A DNA stretch of 64,000 nucleotides from Mercurialis annua (taxonomy: Eukaryota > Streptophyta > Magnoliopsida > Malpighiales > Euphorbiaceae). The notes below the pieces were generated by a model. The model was given only the letters and a program-made list of their open reading frames with translations. It was not told the DNA's origin and searched no databases. A program made the position numbers and the translations under genes. Of this stretch, positions 38,033 to 50,036 are shown piece by piece (within the stretch, counting starts at the first letter, position 1; every line of letters begins with the position of its first letter). The DNA is taken from the NCBI RefSeq assembly GCF_937616625.2, contig NC_065570.1, forward strand, positions 45,251,665 to 45,315,664. Direction: 5' to 3'.

Positions 38033-38453
38033 TGTTGGTACGATTATCCGTAAGAATACGGGTCACAAGTAATAAAAGGACAGTTAAGTCTGGCATGTCG
38101 GTCCACGAAGAAGGAAAAAATTTCACACATCGTTTCATGACACTCTTAGTTTTTCTAACAGTTTAAAAGATTTAATTTGCAATTAAACTAATAATTAACA
38201 ACTACAAATTAAACAAAAGCAATTTAATAAGCAATTAAGGAATAAGTTCTAACAAATGATAAGAAGCAATTGATGGTAAATAATTCATGTGTCGACAATT
38301 AATCAATAATGAAAAGGTAAAATGATAGGATAAGAGGCTCATGCTATTCTAACACATTGAATCAAACTCCCAAGAGTCAAATAAGTCAACAAAAGCATAA
38401 AATTGATTAATCAACATCAATAGTAACTCACCCTAGCATAATTACTATATTAA
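38033..38453 (-). mobile_element. Athila LTR, left part
   Basis: Begins TGTTGGTACGATTATCCG exactly where homology to Athila pol stops, matching the TGTTGG ends of the other two Athila LTRs. Interrupted at 38453 by a chromovirus solo LTR and resumes at 41124. Confidence 0.7.
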
Positions 38454-39246
38454 TGTAATACCCCGTAAGTTTGACATTGCCAGAGTAGGCAATTTGCCTC
38501 TTTTCGATAATCAAAGCTAGTAGGATAAAGAGTACCGAAACAAGACATTAAGACAAGACCCATTAGGTCGGTTTTGAGAATTCTAATACGAAAAATTTAA
38601 GATTAGAATTTAATTTAAGGACAAGAATTAGGACTAAAAGAAACAGTAAGAAAAGTTATTAAAATAAAGTCTAGGTCCCAAATTGGTAAATAGTATATTA
38701 ATTCTCGGGAATTGCAATTAAATGATTATCAACGGGAAATAATAATTATAGTTTAGTATTATTTATTTGGGTATAAACAATACGTATATGTTTGAGTTAA
38801 AGAAGAAAAGGTTTAAACTAAAGAAATGAAGGACTAAAAGAGTCTATTAGCCAAAGTATATAAGAAAATTCATATGAATCATATGAATTCAAAAGAGAAG
38901 AAAGCATCAGATAGACAAACTTCAAGGAAAATCGGCGATAGCTAGGGTTCGTCCGTTCGACCTCCGATTCGCGTGATTTTTGTTCCGTTCACTTTAGAAA
39001 TTCGTTCTCTATCATCTTCAAACTTCGTATCAAGGTAAGGAAGTATATTTGACTTAGGGTATTGATGATATTATGGCTGTTTTACGTTTTTTTATGAGCG
39101 ATCGAATCGAACACGTCAAAATCACGTTGTATAGTCGTTTTTGATAGTTTTAGAGATGGGTTTTGTGGGTTACAGGTTAGAAGCATGTCAGAATGGGTTC
39201 GGAGGGTTAAAAGTGGAGAAAAACGTGGAGTAGGGGCTGAACTTGT

Positions 39247-39421
39247 TGCCTCACGACGTGAGACATTGCCTCAGGGTGTGAGACAACGTCTCACGACGCG
39301 GATATGGTCTCGCGACGTGAGACAGACTCTTATGACGTGAGACCATGTCTCATGACGTGAGACCATGTCTCATGACGTGAGACCATGTCTCATGACGTGA
39401 GACCATGTCTCATGACGTGAG
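39247..39421. repeat. TCACGACGTGA palindromic array in solo LTR
   Basis: A 20-bp unit GACCATGTCTCATGACGTGA is repeated four times perfectly (39341-39420), preceded by about five diverged copies built on CTCACGACGTGAGAC. It lies at the same place in the LTR as the CACGTTCGTGCA array of the related element. Confidence 0.9.
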
Positions 39422-40796
39422 AGAATCTGGGCACAATGTGCCCAGCTACCGAGGACCCCATACGTCGTGCCGAGGTTTGACACGATGTACCCCAACCCGA
39501 TAGCATTCCATGGACTCCGAAAACGTGAAAAATGATCGTTGAACTTGACGTTTTGAGTTAGGTTTTCGAAATGGATACTTTAAGTAAATCTTAATCGATT
39601 AATTAAATACCACGAATGGTATTAAAAAAAGTATAAGATTTTGATTAAATGTTAATGAGTTTACAAACCATATTAGGATCAAATTGGGATAACCTAAGTT
39701 TGTAACTTAGGGTTTTAAATACGCGAGGTTCACGTTTACTTACTCAACGTGTATTTGATTTGAACATATAACAGACATATTGGCAAGCTACGAGATCGAT
39801 AGATTTGGATTAACAAGGGCTTATTATCGTATCGATAACTTAGTAGATTGGATAGCGGTCCATGTGAGTTACATTTTTACTTTCGTGCATTATCCGTAAA
39901 ATTGATATATTATAGATAGTATTATCAATTGCATCACATGTTATATGATTGATTGTTTTTAAGTATAAGAATCTGGTGTGCGATCCGAAGGAACAAGCTA
40001 CCTATTGGGTGTCAATAGGCTGTGTGATCACCAATCTCGGGTAAGTCTTAGTAAATAGAATTAGACTAACTTCTTTGTGTTAGACATAAGGTTAAAACTC
40101 GTTCGAACTATCCCAGAACCTGTGTCTAGTGAGTTGAACTCGGTTGAACTATCCTGTCACTCACATATCGATCGATCGTTTGGATTAAGTAGTGGTACTA
40201 GTTAAACTCGGTGGAACTATCCCGGACCGTACCACTCGGTATATGTTATAACTCGGTTGAACTATCCTGAAATCTTACTAACAGGAATTGAGAAATTACT
40301 ATCGCTTGTGAATACTAGGAAATACCTAGTTTAGGATTGTTATAAGATTTGGGTTTCGATCGGATCAAATACATGGCTTATATTATATATATTTGTATAA
40401 ATGCTTTTAAATGCGATGCTATTTTTTATAATACCGTCAGTAATATGTAATCTCACTCAGCATAGTCTGACCCGTTGTGTTTAACAATTTCAGGTGCGTA
40501 GAGTTTGGACTTGGTTAGACTCCACCTTTTTGGGTCCGGAAGTCTACAGTTGCATGTATAGTTCATGACTTCCATAGAGCTGCAGTAGGTTGACAAAGTC
40601 GTGGCCTTGACAGCAATTTACTATGTTTGTTGTTTATATTTTCTGTCGTGTGTGTATATCTTTTGTAGGCTACGCCAGTTGTTGTATTTTGTCTCACGGT
40701 GTCACTTACCCGTGATGTGACCTAGATACACTAGTATGTATATAGTACCGTTGGGCTAGTACCTACGCGGTACAGAAGTTATGTGCCCATATATTT

Positions 40797-40797
40797 G

Positions 40798-40832
<35 letters not shown>

Positions 40833-40871
40833 CATGTGTGTATATATATATATGTATATATATATACACAC

Positions 40872-40968
<97 letters not shown>

Positions 40969-40975
40969 TGTATAT
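40797..40975. repeat. TA/TACACACATG microsatellite
   Basis: About 180 bp of (TA)n with interspersed ACACACATG words. It is self-complementary, so frames open on both strands are artefacts. Confidence 0.95.
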
Positions 40976-41123
40976 ATGTTTGTATATTTGCTTCTGTCTG
41001 TATGATCGTTTTGTGATAGTTTATTTACGAAAAAGTTTTATTATTTTAGGCTTGCTACGAGTTTTGGAGCTATCACTCCCATTCGCTAGCGCCAGTCTCG
41101 AGTCAATAATTTGGGTCGTGACA

Positions 41124-41906
41124 GTTAATCAACTAACCATTTCATACTTATTAAACAAACCCAAAAAGCTATTACACTATAACTTATTCTCATGTTATTA
41201 GGTTTTAACAAGTTGTTTAATATGTCCAATTAAAAATAAGCTCCCTAGAGTCATATCTAAGAAATAGAATCAAGAGATAAGACATGCATTTAGCCCTAGA
41301 ATTAAGCATGAATAAACAACACAAATAATCCATACTTAATAACCTAAACATTAAAAATCAATTATCAACATGATTCATGTCATCCCTAATAAAAGGGTTT
41401 AGCTAACCATGATTAAAGCAAAAACAAACAACATTAATGGCTAAAAACTCATAAAAAGATAATCAAATAGAAAAGGGATAAATACCCAACGTAGTTACAA
41501 CTTAAATAGAAGATTAAATCCAAAAAATGTATCTTACATATGATACGTAACCATAGATCTTCAAATTAATTGTTCAAAGATAAGGTAGTTGGTAGTACAT
41601 CTTGTGGCTCTAAAAAAGAGACCATTTACACCCTTCTAGCCAAATTAGGTATGCCCTAGCTGATTCTCCAAAATTCCTTCTCTCAGCAATAGGTATTGCC
41701 CCCGCGATAGGAGGTCTTGTGAGCTCTTCTTCTTGCAAGGGAGCTTGCAAGTTGCAAGATGCAATACAAAATCTACCTGGAAATGGTCCTTTTTGCGCGC
41801 GCAAGGAGCTTGCAAAGGAGCTTGCAAGAAGGCTGAGACTCCCAATGTCCTCTGCTTGATGCTCACTTGATGCTAATGTGTGAGAGAATCTTATGTGGTC
41901 CGTTAC
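41124..41906 (-). mobile_element. Athila LTR, right part (truncated)
   Basis: Continuation of the LTR begun at 38033. Holds GC-rich GCTTGCAAG and TTTTGCGCGCGCAAGG words (41718-41836). The expected ACTCCTATCA end is absent, so the LTR is truncated near the CACTA element. Confidence 0.55.
41718..41836. repeat. TTGCGCGCGCAA palindromic array in Athila LTR
   Basis: TTGCGCGCGCAAG at 41793-41805 flanked by several GAGCTTGCAAG copies, the same motif set as 35017-35215. Confidence 0.75.
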
Positions 41907-42050
41907 CACTACTGGAAAATGGCGCATTACCGACGGAAAAATCATGATTTAGCGACGGATTTCGGCCTTTTACCGATGGAAAACTGATTTAACTACGAAT
42001 TTTGTCCTTTTAGCGGAAAATCCATTGTTAAAGGTTGTTTTCTAGTAGTA
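41907..42050. mobile_element. Miniature CACTA element (144 bp)
   Basis: Ends CACTACTGG... and ...CTAGTAGTA, inverted copies of the CACTA terminus with one terminal base changed, flanked by a perfect 3-bp duplication TAC (41904-41906 and 42051-42053). Subterminal ACCGACGG/AGCGACGG words are as in CACTA elements. Far too small to code. Confidence 0.8.
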
Positions 42051-42053
42051 TAC

Positions 42054-42668
42054 ATATTTGCTAAAAAAATATTCTCGGAGATGCTTATATATCAATGTAG
42101 ATGATTCGTCTTTATTTGGGTACATGTATGTTGTTACTTTGGTATCTTGTCTATCTCGGTTGTACAAGTTAGGGAACAACCATCTCTATATTAGATTATT
42201 ATTGTCCTTTTACATTACGTATCTCGTGATACTTTTATTAGATTGGTGCTCTATCTAAACTTATTATTGTTGGATTCAGCGATGTCTTAAGCTATCGAGG
42301 TTGCTTCACCCTTATTTTATATTAATTTATAAATAGCAATGTTTATTTGTTAGAAACAAAAGGAGGATTATTTTTATGTAATATTATTGTCTTGAAAAAT
42401 ATATTGTTTCGCAATCACAAAATAATTGATTAATAGTATGTTTTAAATATAAAAAAGATCTTTATATGATTTTTATAATAAAAGTAAAAAACTAATATTT
42501 GCACTCATATACTTGATATTTGACCTCCAAAAGAATCATTACTATAAATTCACAACGTTAATTTCTTTATTAACTTGGCATATGATTGAGGAGTGCTTTC
42601 AAAATGGTCCCCCAACTGATAGATTTTTTTAATAATTTATGTAAATTTATTAGGTAAAATTATTATTA
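42054..42668. other. No feature recognised
   Basis: AT-rich; the 66-codon frame at 42058-42258 has no recognisable content. Confidence 0.4.
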
Positions 42669-43609
42669 AGGCTGTAAATGAACCGAGCCGAACCGAGTTT
42701 TAAATTGTTCATTTTGAACTCCTTACATCAAGTCATGTTCGTTTGAACTTTGGATAAGGTGTTCAGATTCGATTCGTTTAAAATTTATAGTGTTTATAGT
42801 TGGATCGTGTTTAACTCGTGGTCGTCTATTTATCTACTATTTAACCAAGATCACGAGTTTGTTTGTTTGGCAACTAAACGAATGAACATAAACACAAACC
42901 AAAATTAGGTAGTTTTTTTAATAAAAACAAAACTATATAATTTTATTTAAAAGAATATAGTTTTCATATATTAAAAATACTCTTTCCGTCCATTTTTAGT
43001 TGTCGCTTTAGGTTAAATTGCTAAAATTAAGAAAGTTCTTCTTTTGTCTTAAATTATAAACATAAAAACTAATATAACCCTATTTATAAATTCTACTATT
43101 GAAAAATTTGGTTTTGAAAATAGAATTATTAATCCACTATTGGATGATTTAGCTTTGGAAATTGAACTACCATTTAACGAAATGATTTAATAAGAAGGTC
43201 AAATTTGGAATACTATTATAAAAATCACATAGAAATTCTAAAGTGACAACTATTGATGGACAAAAATAGTTACCTAAAGCGACAACTAAAAATGGACGGA
43301 GGGAGTATGTTATATTAAATTTAAATACAAAAGCTAGTTTACGAACTCTTTATAAAGTTTATTAGTAGCCAGTTCGTAAACGCTTTATCAAACTTCTATA
43401 TGAGGTCGTCGAGAAACTCTTAATCGAGCTCGTCCACAAATAACTAAACAAGTTGTTCGTGAACATAAACGAGCCGAACACCACTATGTTCATGTTTAGC
43501 TAGTCTAATAAATGAACGTAAAATTAAGTTTGAGGTTGGTTCGTTTATAATAGAAAAAAACATGAACGGAGTTCTTAACGAGTTGAACGCGGAGCTTCGT
43601 TACAGTCCT
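42669..43609. mobile_element. hAT-like non-autonomous element
   Basis: AGGCTGTAAATGAACCGAGC at the left and GTTACAGTCCT at the right form the terminal repeat; GAACGAGC-type words recur near both ends. Flanks TATTATTA and AATTACTA match 6 of 8. Carries a Stowaway MITE inside. Confidence 0.55.
42980..43305. mobile_element. Stowaway-type MITE (326 bp)
   Basis: Ends CTCTTTCCGTCCATTTTTAG and the complement of CTCCCTCCGTCCATTTTTAG (terminal repeat about 34 bp), flanked by TA at 42978-42979 and 43306-43307, the Tc1/mariner signature. Nested in the hAT-like element. Confidence 0.9.
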
Positions 43610-43784
43610 AATTACTATGTAACTGAAATATAAATTAAAATTCACTAATTAGTATCTCAATAGTGAAATAAAAAGATAAAGATATTTGTTAAATATAATT
43701 AATGGCTGTTGCATTATTATAAATAGAGTTGAAGTTGTGGAGGTTAAATATTCTTTCAATCAAAAGTTTAAAGACATTAGGGTT

Positions 43785-44172
43785 AAGGTACAAAAATGAC
43801 CCTAATGTTTACCATTTGGCTCACATTCCCTCCTAATATTTTTCGAGTCTCAAAAATAACCCTAACGTTATCAAAGTGGAACAAATATATCTTCCGTCTA
43901 ACGGTAGCGTGTTTTAACATTAACTTGAATGATGTGGCATACAATTAGTCGTTGCCCTAATATTTTTTGGAATTTCAAATATGACCCTAGCATTATCAAA
44001 GTGGAACAAATATAACCCTACCGTTATCAAAGTGGAACAAATATACTCGCCGTCTACCGATGGAGGGTATATTTGTTCCACTTTCATAAGATTAGCGTCA
44101 TTTTTGACACTCAAAAAATATTCGAGGGAAATGTGATTCATAGGATAAACATTAGGGTCATTTTTGTACCTT
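43785..44172. mobile_element. Foldback MITE
   Basis: AAGGTACAAAAATGACCCTA on the left and TAGGGTCATTTTTGTACCTT on the right are perfect inverted copies; the inner part repeats AGTGGAACAAATATA three times. Confidence 0.8.
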
Positions 44173-44508
44173 CTCCCAAAAGATTAATAATTTTTACTAT
44201 CATCAGTTAAGTGTGTCAGAGATTAATTATATGCGTCATTCTTAATGGCACATAGCAAAAAATTCTTTTGGCAAAAATACCTATACATCATTACAAATGG
44301 GGCACAGGTCCATAATAGATACAAATCTAAAAATCTTTTAAAATAGATTTAAAAGTGGAATTTATAAACAAAATAAGAGTAAATAGGGAAAGACCCCGTA
44401 ATACAAATGTGATATTTTAGCAATAGAGATAATAAGGTATATCGTAACCAAAGACTATTATTATGACGATTGTTAATTTTTCACCTTCCTAATTAGGCTA
44501 GGCAACGA

Positions 44509-47500
44509 TCATATGTATATGGGCCGACCCAAAGCTGTACTGAGATGCACTGTGACGTAATTGACATGTCTAGAAACATAATCCCATGCCATGTTACTAT
44601 TGAGCAGCTGACCATCGCGAGAAAAATATTGCGTATGGCTGTGAGGGTCATGGACATTTCTGGCAGCTAAGGTTTGCTCAAGGAATAATACAACACTGTT
44701 ATCCATATTATGGAATGCAGTCCAGTGAGTCTGCCTCTCTACTGAGCCAATGTAGATGTCCTCGAGATTACGAGTTGCGACATTAACCCTAATACCACCA
44801 TTAATATCATCTTCACCACGACCAACACTAGAAGTCGTCGTCGAGCGCGATGGAACCGTAAATAACATAAGCAAAGCAACACTGATACCAGCAACATATA
44901 TTGCACAAGACAATTTGATATAGTCTTCACAGAGCATATCATGTATCCTGCATTAAGATCTTTAATTAAAAATAATTTTACATATTTATAACGACCAAAT
45001 CAGAAAAGTATCTCAACAAAATAATTCTAAATGATACATTAATTTTGTAAATCCTAAATACTCAGACAGTAAACTAAAAAGATAAAGAATATCTTATTAA
45101 TAATTGTTTATGCTAAATTCAGGCATAATTAAAAGGATTTTTCTTCTTCAAAAAATACCTATCTGATTTTATAAAAAAAAGGCTAATGGGCTGAAAAAAT
45201 CCCAACCTTTGTTTTAGTTTTCAATTTCACCCGACATTGCAATTTTTTCAATTATACTCCTATTTTAGATATTTGGTTTTCAATTGCACCCTAATTTAAA
45301 AAAATTAAAAAGATTTATTATTATAAGGATTAAAATGAATAAAACAAACACATTTAAGGATTATTACATACTTTTTTTGCAGTTGGCCAAATTCAAACAA
45401 GTCCTTAAACTTAAATAAATTTCAGATAAATTCTAAAAATAAATAAATTAAAAAAAATCAGTTTCCGGAGGAGGAGCAGAGAGGAAATTAAAAAAAAAAT
45501 TATTTTTTTAATTAATTTTTTTGGTTTTTATAAAAAAGATGGGTTTTTATTATAATTTATAACATTAAAGAATTTTTAGAATTTTTAATAGAAATGAAGG
45601 ACCTCTTTTGAATATTAATCAAATGAAAAGAGTTCAATTTAGTGTATCAGAGGCAATTGAAAACTAAAAATCTGAAATAGTGTGTAATTGAAAAAATTGC
45701 TACGTTGGGGTGAAATTGAAAACTAAAACAAAGGTCGGGATTTTTTCAGCCCATTAGTCAAAAATATTAATTGTTGCAACATTTTATAAAATATTTCTCA
45801 TAATATAAAAAAATTTATTATAATAATAACTTAAAATACTATATCAGATTTTTATTAATTAGGCTCTCTAACTTTTCTATTTGATTTTTCGATATAATTG
45901 TCAAGATTTGCAAAATTGGTGGACGAGACTGTCAAAATTGTTATTTTATAATATTTTTGTCAATTTTATCATAATCATATGTAAATAAATTTATTTTTCC
46001 TACAGTTTAATTGTGTTAAATTTAATATTGAATTAAGATTTAATGCCTAATTTTAGTTTAGCCTAACTCCATTTATCAGTAAATTAGATATAACTTTGTT
46101 AATTCAAATGAATTTCAAAATTTCGTGGACGTCATTTTAATTTAAAACACCATAAATTGGAAAAATATCGAGTTTCGTTTCTTTTTGAATCTAAAACACA
46201 GTAAATTTAAAATATCCCTCTTCTCTTGTTCTATTTGAAAGCGAACAAAATTCTCGGCAACGAGTTAATCTTTTGTTGCAAAACTGAGCGATTTTTTAAT
46301 TGAAAATTTAGTCTAATTGTCAGTAAATTGAAATTTTAGGATAAAAATAAAAGAATATTATTTCTTCATAATAGTAGATCGCAATTACTATTTTCTCATA
46401 ATTTTGTTGAAAAACCGTTCATGTAATTTTCGTTATTATTAATGGAAAATTTAGCCTTTGTTAAAAAAAAATAGTAGATCGCAATTACTATTTTCTCATA
46501 ATTTTTAAATGTCAATTATTTTCTCTTGCCATTTTATCAAGTTCATTACTATTTCCTCCGTAAGTAACTATGTTCGTTGATTTAGTCAAAGAGTGATTTT
46601 CAAACATAAAATTATATTTACCCTTAAATTTATTTTTCTTTCAAAAAAATATATAATTTCATTAAAATTTAAATAAATTTTCAAAATAATTTATGGTTAT
46701 TAAAATAAAATTAATATTTTTCAAAATAAATTTAAAGATATTATAAATATTAACTAAATTTGATAAAAAAAATTAAAATTAAATATAATTTTGTAAAGTT
46801 AAAAAAATAAATCTGTTTGAAATCAAAATAAAATCATTATACCAGAAATATTGCATTGTAGAAGTTTAAAATAGAACCTATAAATATATATTATAGCTCA
46901 ATAACATTAAAAAAATGAATCTAATTTTGAATTTTTTAAAAAACATATTTTTAAAGAACTATAAATATGTTGAAGAACTATAATATGTTGAAGTATATCA
47001 GCACCTTTCATGTGTTTTTCGATTTAAGCACAATTTTCAAAATGTGTCACCATATATCTCAAACTTTCATTATGTATCATATATAGTATATATATAGTAT
47101 AAATATCTAATTCAACATCTTCATGGTCATTTACACGGCTAAAACATCATATTTATAAAAAGTAAAGTATAAAATGCAGACCCGGCTATAGAATAAAAAG
47201 TTTGAAAAAATTAGGATGTGAGGTGAGACGTTTGTAGATCGTGCTTAAATCGAGAAAAATACTAAATTTTGATTTTATGATTTTATGGATTTTTGGAAAA
47301 AGATATGTTTAAGAGCTAAAATTAAACTAAATTTTTGATAAGGAAACTCTTTGACTGATATTAAGTGATTCTTCGTCGAACGTCATAAGGAAAATATTTA
47401 AATTTAAAAAGTCGTGAAGGAACTTGTTTATTGGTTCTTCTATTAATATAATTAAATTTTTAATTTTTATAATTATATTCAATTTAAAAAAATTAAAACT

Positions 47501-48518
47501 ATATTTAAAATTTGAAATTTTATTTTTAAATCTAAATTTTTACGTCCTTTATCTAATGCGATCAAATTTTTTATAATAACTTTTTTTAGATGTACGATAA
47601 TATATTTAATTTGACCGCAACTAAAAAATTATAAAAGTTTGCATTTAAAATTGAAATTTAAAATTTTGAACACAATTAAAAAAAATCAAATTGAATATAA
47701 TTGTAAATATCAAAAATCTAGCCATAATTTATTAAAAAAAAAAGTAAAGGTTTGAGATTTTAAAAGTGATTGTGCCTTTTTTAAATCATCCATACATGGG
47801 AACTACAACTATAATACTAAAAGCCCGAGGCACCGTTTTGATTGAGGGTTTTTAAAATCCATGAATTTTAGCAAAATCAATGGATTTTAAATCAATGGAA
47901 TTTAAATCCATAGATTTTAAAATTCCATCGTTTGGACTGAATATAAAATCAATGGATTTTTAATATTATTTATGAAAAATAATAAATGGCATAACAATCC
48001 ATCATGTATAAAAAATGGTGGATTTGGACTTTCACACCTAGTAGGTGGGAAATCAAAACCCTCAAAAATGATGGATTGTAGAAAATGAGGGAATTTATAA
48101 ATCCATGTATTCTATTAATTTTTTTTTAGGCAAACGATAGATTTTGTCCAAATCCATAGATTGTTTAAAATCCATCGTTTAGGATCCATCAATCCAAACC
48201 GTGACTGAAAGTATAAGAAAAGAGTGAAAGAATCACCCACTTGAACAAAGAAATTTGTGTAATAATTAAAACTGATCGGGAAAGCAATAAAGAGAAAAAA
48301 ATTCTCGTGACATATTTATTCGAACAAAGCAGACAAGTAACTGACCTGCTGACGGAAGCATGGGAAGAATAGAGCGGCGAAGCCATGGTGATTAGCTTCA
48401 GAGTGAAAAAAGACGAGGATGAGCGGATGAGTCTGTGCTGTGATTCTGACAGAAGTACAGCGCCGGCGCCGGAGACTGACATTTGAAGAGCGGTGTTTGC
48501 ATGAGAAAACAGTACCAT
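44509..48518 (-). CDS. Tentative two-exon gene, unknown function (203 aa)
   Basis: Exon 1 48518-48346 (MVLFSHANTALQMSVSG...SSHASVS) ends at CAG|GTCAGT. Exon 2 44947-44509 begins after TGCAG. The leftover phases (two bases and one base) join exactly in frame to give IHDMLCEDYIKLSC and run open for 145 codons to a stop. A hydrophobic stretch of about 20 residues (AIYVAGISVALLMLF) suggests one membrane span. The C-terminal part (DGQLLNSN ... NYVTVHL) faintly resembles a ubiquitin-like fold; this is only an impression. The 3.4-kb intron holds three repeat insertions, and a MITE lies 105 bp upstream of the start. An alternative is two unrelated open frames joined by chance. Function unknown. Confidence 0.35.
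45181..45759. mobile_element. Foldback MITE (579 bp)
   Basis: GGCTAATGGGCTGAAAAAAT and ATTTTTTCAGCCCATTAGTC are inverted copies, with arms pairing for over 100 bp (TTTTAGTTTTCAATTTCACCC). Confidence 0.8.
45780..47820. other. AT-rich DNA, no gene
   Basis: Apart from the small retroposed insertion at 46371-46505, nothing recognisable; stops in all frames. Confidence 0.5.
46371..46505 (+). mobile_element. Tiny poly(A)-tailed insertion with 35-bp direct repeats
   Basis: An identical 35-bp sequence (begins ATAGTAGATCGCAATTACTA) occurs at 46371-46405 and 46471-46505. Between them are 65 bp ending TTTGTTAAAAAAAA, as in plant LINE tails. This fits a severely 5'-truncated LINE insertion with an unusually long target duplication. 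Confidence 0.6.
47829..48203. mobile_element. Foldback MITE
   Basis: GCACCGTTTTGATTGA and TCAATCCAAACCGTGAC are inverted ends; internal AAAATCCATGAATTTT-type words recur. Possibly Harbinger-like, but no 3-bp duplication could be fixed. Confidence 0.55.
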
Positions 48519-48622
48519 GATAACAACCCAAAATGGGATTCAAACAAAAAGAAGAGAAACAGTACAGAGGTTTACATAGCAATTGCTTTTTCGCCAGTAT
48601 AAAAGGTGTGGCGATAAAAAGT

Positions 48623-48937
48623 TTGGTTAATTCTATAAAAAGTGTCGAACTTTATAAGAATTTTCATTTTAATTACTATTTTTAAAAGTCGCTATATAAA
48701 ATTATGACCTTTCATTTTTCTAAATCTATCACCGACCATTTTTTCCGGTGAACTTTACCTTTCATTTTTTTTCAAGTCTGCCGGAATGGCACGTCATCAA
48801 AAATACACCAAAAATTAATTTGGTGATAGATTTGAAAAAAAAAATATGAAAGGTCGTGGTTTTATATGTCAATTTTTAAAAGTCGTGATTAAAATGAAAA
48901 TTCATGTAAATATCTTGACTTTTTATAGAATTAACCC
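48623..48937. mobile_element. Mutator-like foldback MITE (315 bp)
   Basis: GGTTAATTCTATAAAAAGT and ACTTTTTATAGAATTAACC are inverted ends, flanked by the perfect 8-bp duplication TAAAAAGT (48615-48622 and 48938-48945). Confidence 0.85.
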
Positions 48938-49019
48938 TAAAAAGTAATAGTATTTTTTTATGAATTAAAATGTATTAAAAAGTCCGGAGGAGAGGTAAAA
49001 AAACTCCAACTCAAGAACT

Positions 49020-49810
49020 TACTCATTAGAAATGTCACACATAAAATTGCTCACCAAAAACTACGGAACTTAAAAGAAGGAGAACAAGAAGGTGGAAAAC
49101 ACAATCCTAAAAGAAAGCACGATCCGGCAACTTTATAAAAATATGTACTAGAATAAAAAAAATCTAATATCATTACTGATGGAAACTGAATTCCACCATA
49201 ATTAATATAAGACCGTGTCGTACAGGATCCACTCACTCGAGTGAATTCAAGGACTAGCCAAAGGCGAAAGCACAACGAAAAAGGCATCCGAGTCCCAGAG
49301 ACTTCGTCATTGCCTAAAAGACCAAAGAGGATTCGCCTGAATCCCCAGCTAAAGCCGAATCAGTAAGGATTCTGTAAATTCCGAGATAAAGCCCAAACCG
49401 CGTCGCCAGAGACATGATCACACAGAATTGGAATAAAATCAAAAGACTAGATATTCAGGATTAGATATTCAGGATTACCTTTCTAAACGAAAATAAACTC
49501 ATATCTGGAACGATCATCTCATTTAGGAATACACTCCTAAATAAGATTCTAGTTGAATAAGAAATCACTTTCCTATTCAAAGTTTTATCAAATAGGAATC
49601 ACATTTATAATCAAACTCATGCGAGGTATAGATCATGCCCTATATAAAGACATAAGGTATGCCTACAAACACAACTAATTCAATAAGAAATATACGCTGC
49701 TCAAGGCTAAACTGTAAGCATCGGAGCGTTAATCGGACAACCACCATCCGATGAACCGTCTATCTTCTTTTGCAGGTGAAATCAAACGATCAAGAATCCA
49801 AACTCCATCA
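49020..49810 (+). repeat. Probable 5' LTR of a Tat-type element
   Basis: The right end is set by the primer-binding site that follows. A TATA box (TATATAAAG, 49641) and a leader-like downstream part fit an LTR. The left boundary is uncertain because the partner LTR is outside the window. Confidence 0.45.
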
Positions 49811-49811
49811 A

Positions 49812-49829
49812 TTGGCGCCGTCTATGGAA
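49812..49829 (+). other. Primer-binding site of Tat element
   Basis: TTGGCGCCGTCTATGGAA, one substitution away from the TGGCGCCGTCTGTGGGA type of site common in plant Tat elements. Confidence 0.75.
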
Positions 49830-50036
49830 AAGGCATAAAAATTTCGAACAAGAAGGATTTTTTTAAAACTCAAAATACATCTATTGAAGGATGACTTATG
49901 ACAAATTGAACCTCAAGAGCAAACAACCGGTCAACAATTACAAATCTATGAAGAACAAAGACAACCGTGAAAAAGGATCATCAGAACACGCGAAAACAAG
50001 CACATAGAACTGCCCATTGAAAAAGAAACAAAAAAA

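Larger units (their letters stand above)
38454..41123 (+). mobile_element. Chromovirus-like solo LTR (second subfamily)
   Basis: TGTAATACCCCGTAAG to GGGTCGTGACA, the same termini as the LTR pair at 25669/32543, and shared internal blocks such as GGGTGTCAATAGGCTGTGTG. Flanks ATTAA and GTTAA agree at 4 of 5 positions. No interior remains, so it is a solo LTR. It contains a different palindromic array (39247-39421), four spaced AACTCGGTTGAACTATCC words (40096-40275) and a long TA-rich microsatellite. Confidence 0.85.

Noticed and set aside
39247..39421. CRISPR-like regular repeats
   Set aside because: The 20-bp units are directly adjacent without unique spacers and sit in a plant LTR; it is a tandem repeat.
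40756..41201. Open frames of Tyr-Ile repeats
   Set aside because: Translation of the TA/ACACATG microsatellite, present on both strands.
49051..49287. 78-codon minus-strand frame rich in Phe and Ser
   Set aside because: Lies within the probable Tat LTR and opposes its sense strand; no recognisable content.
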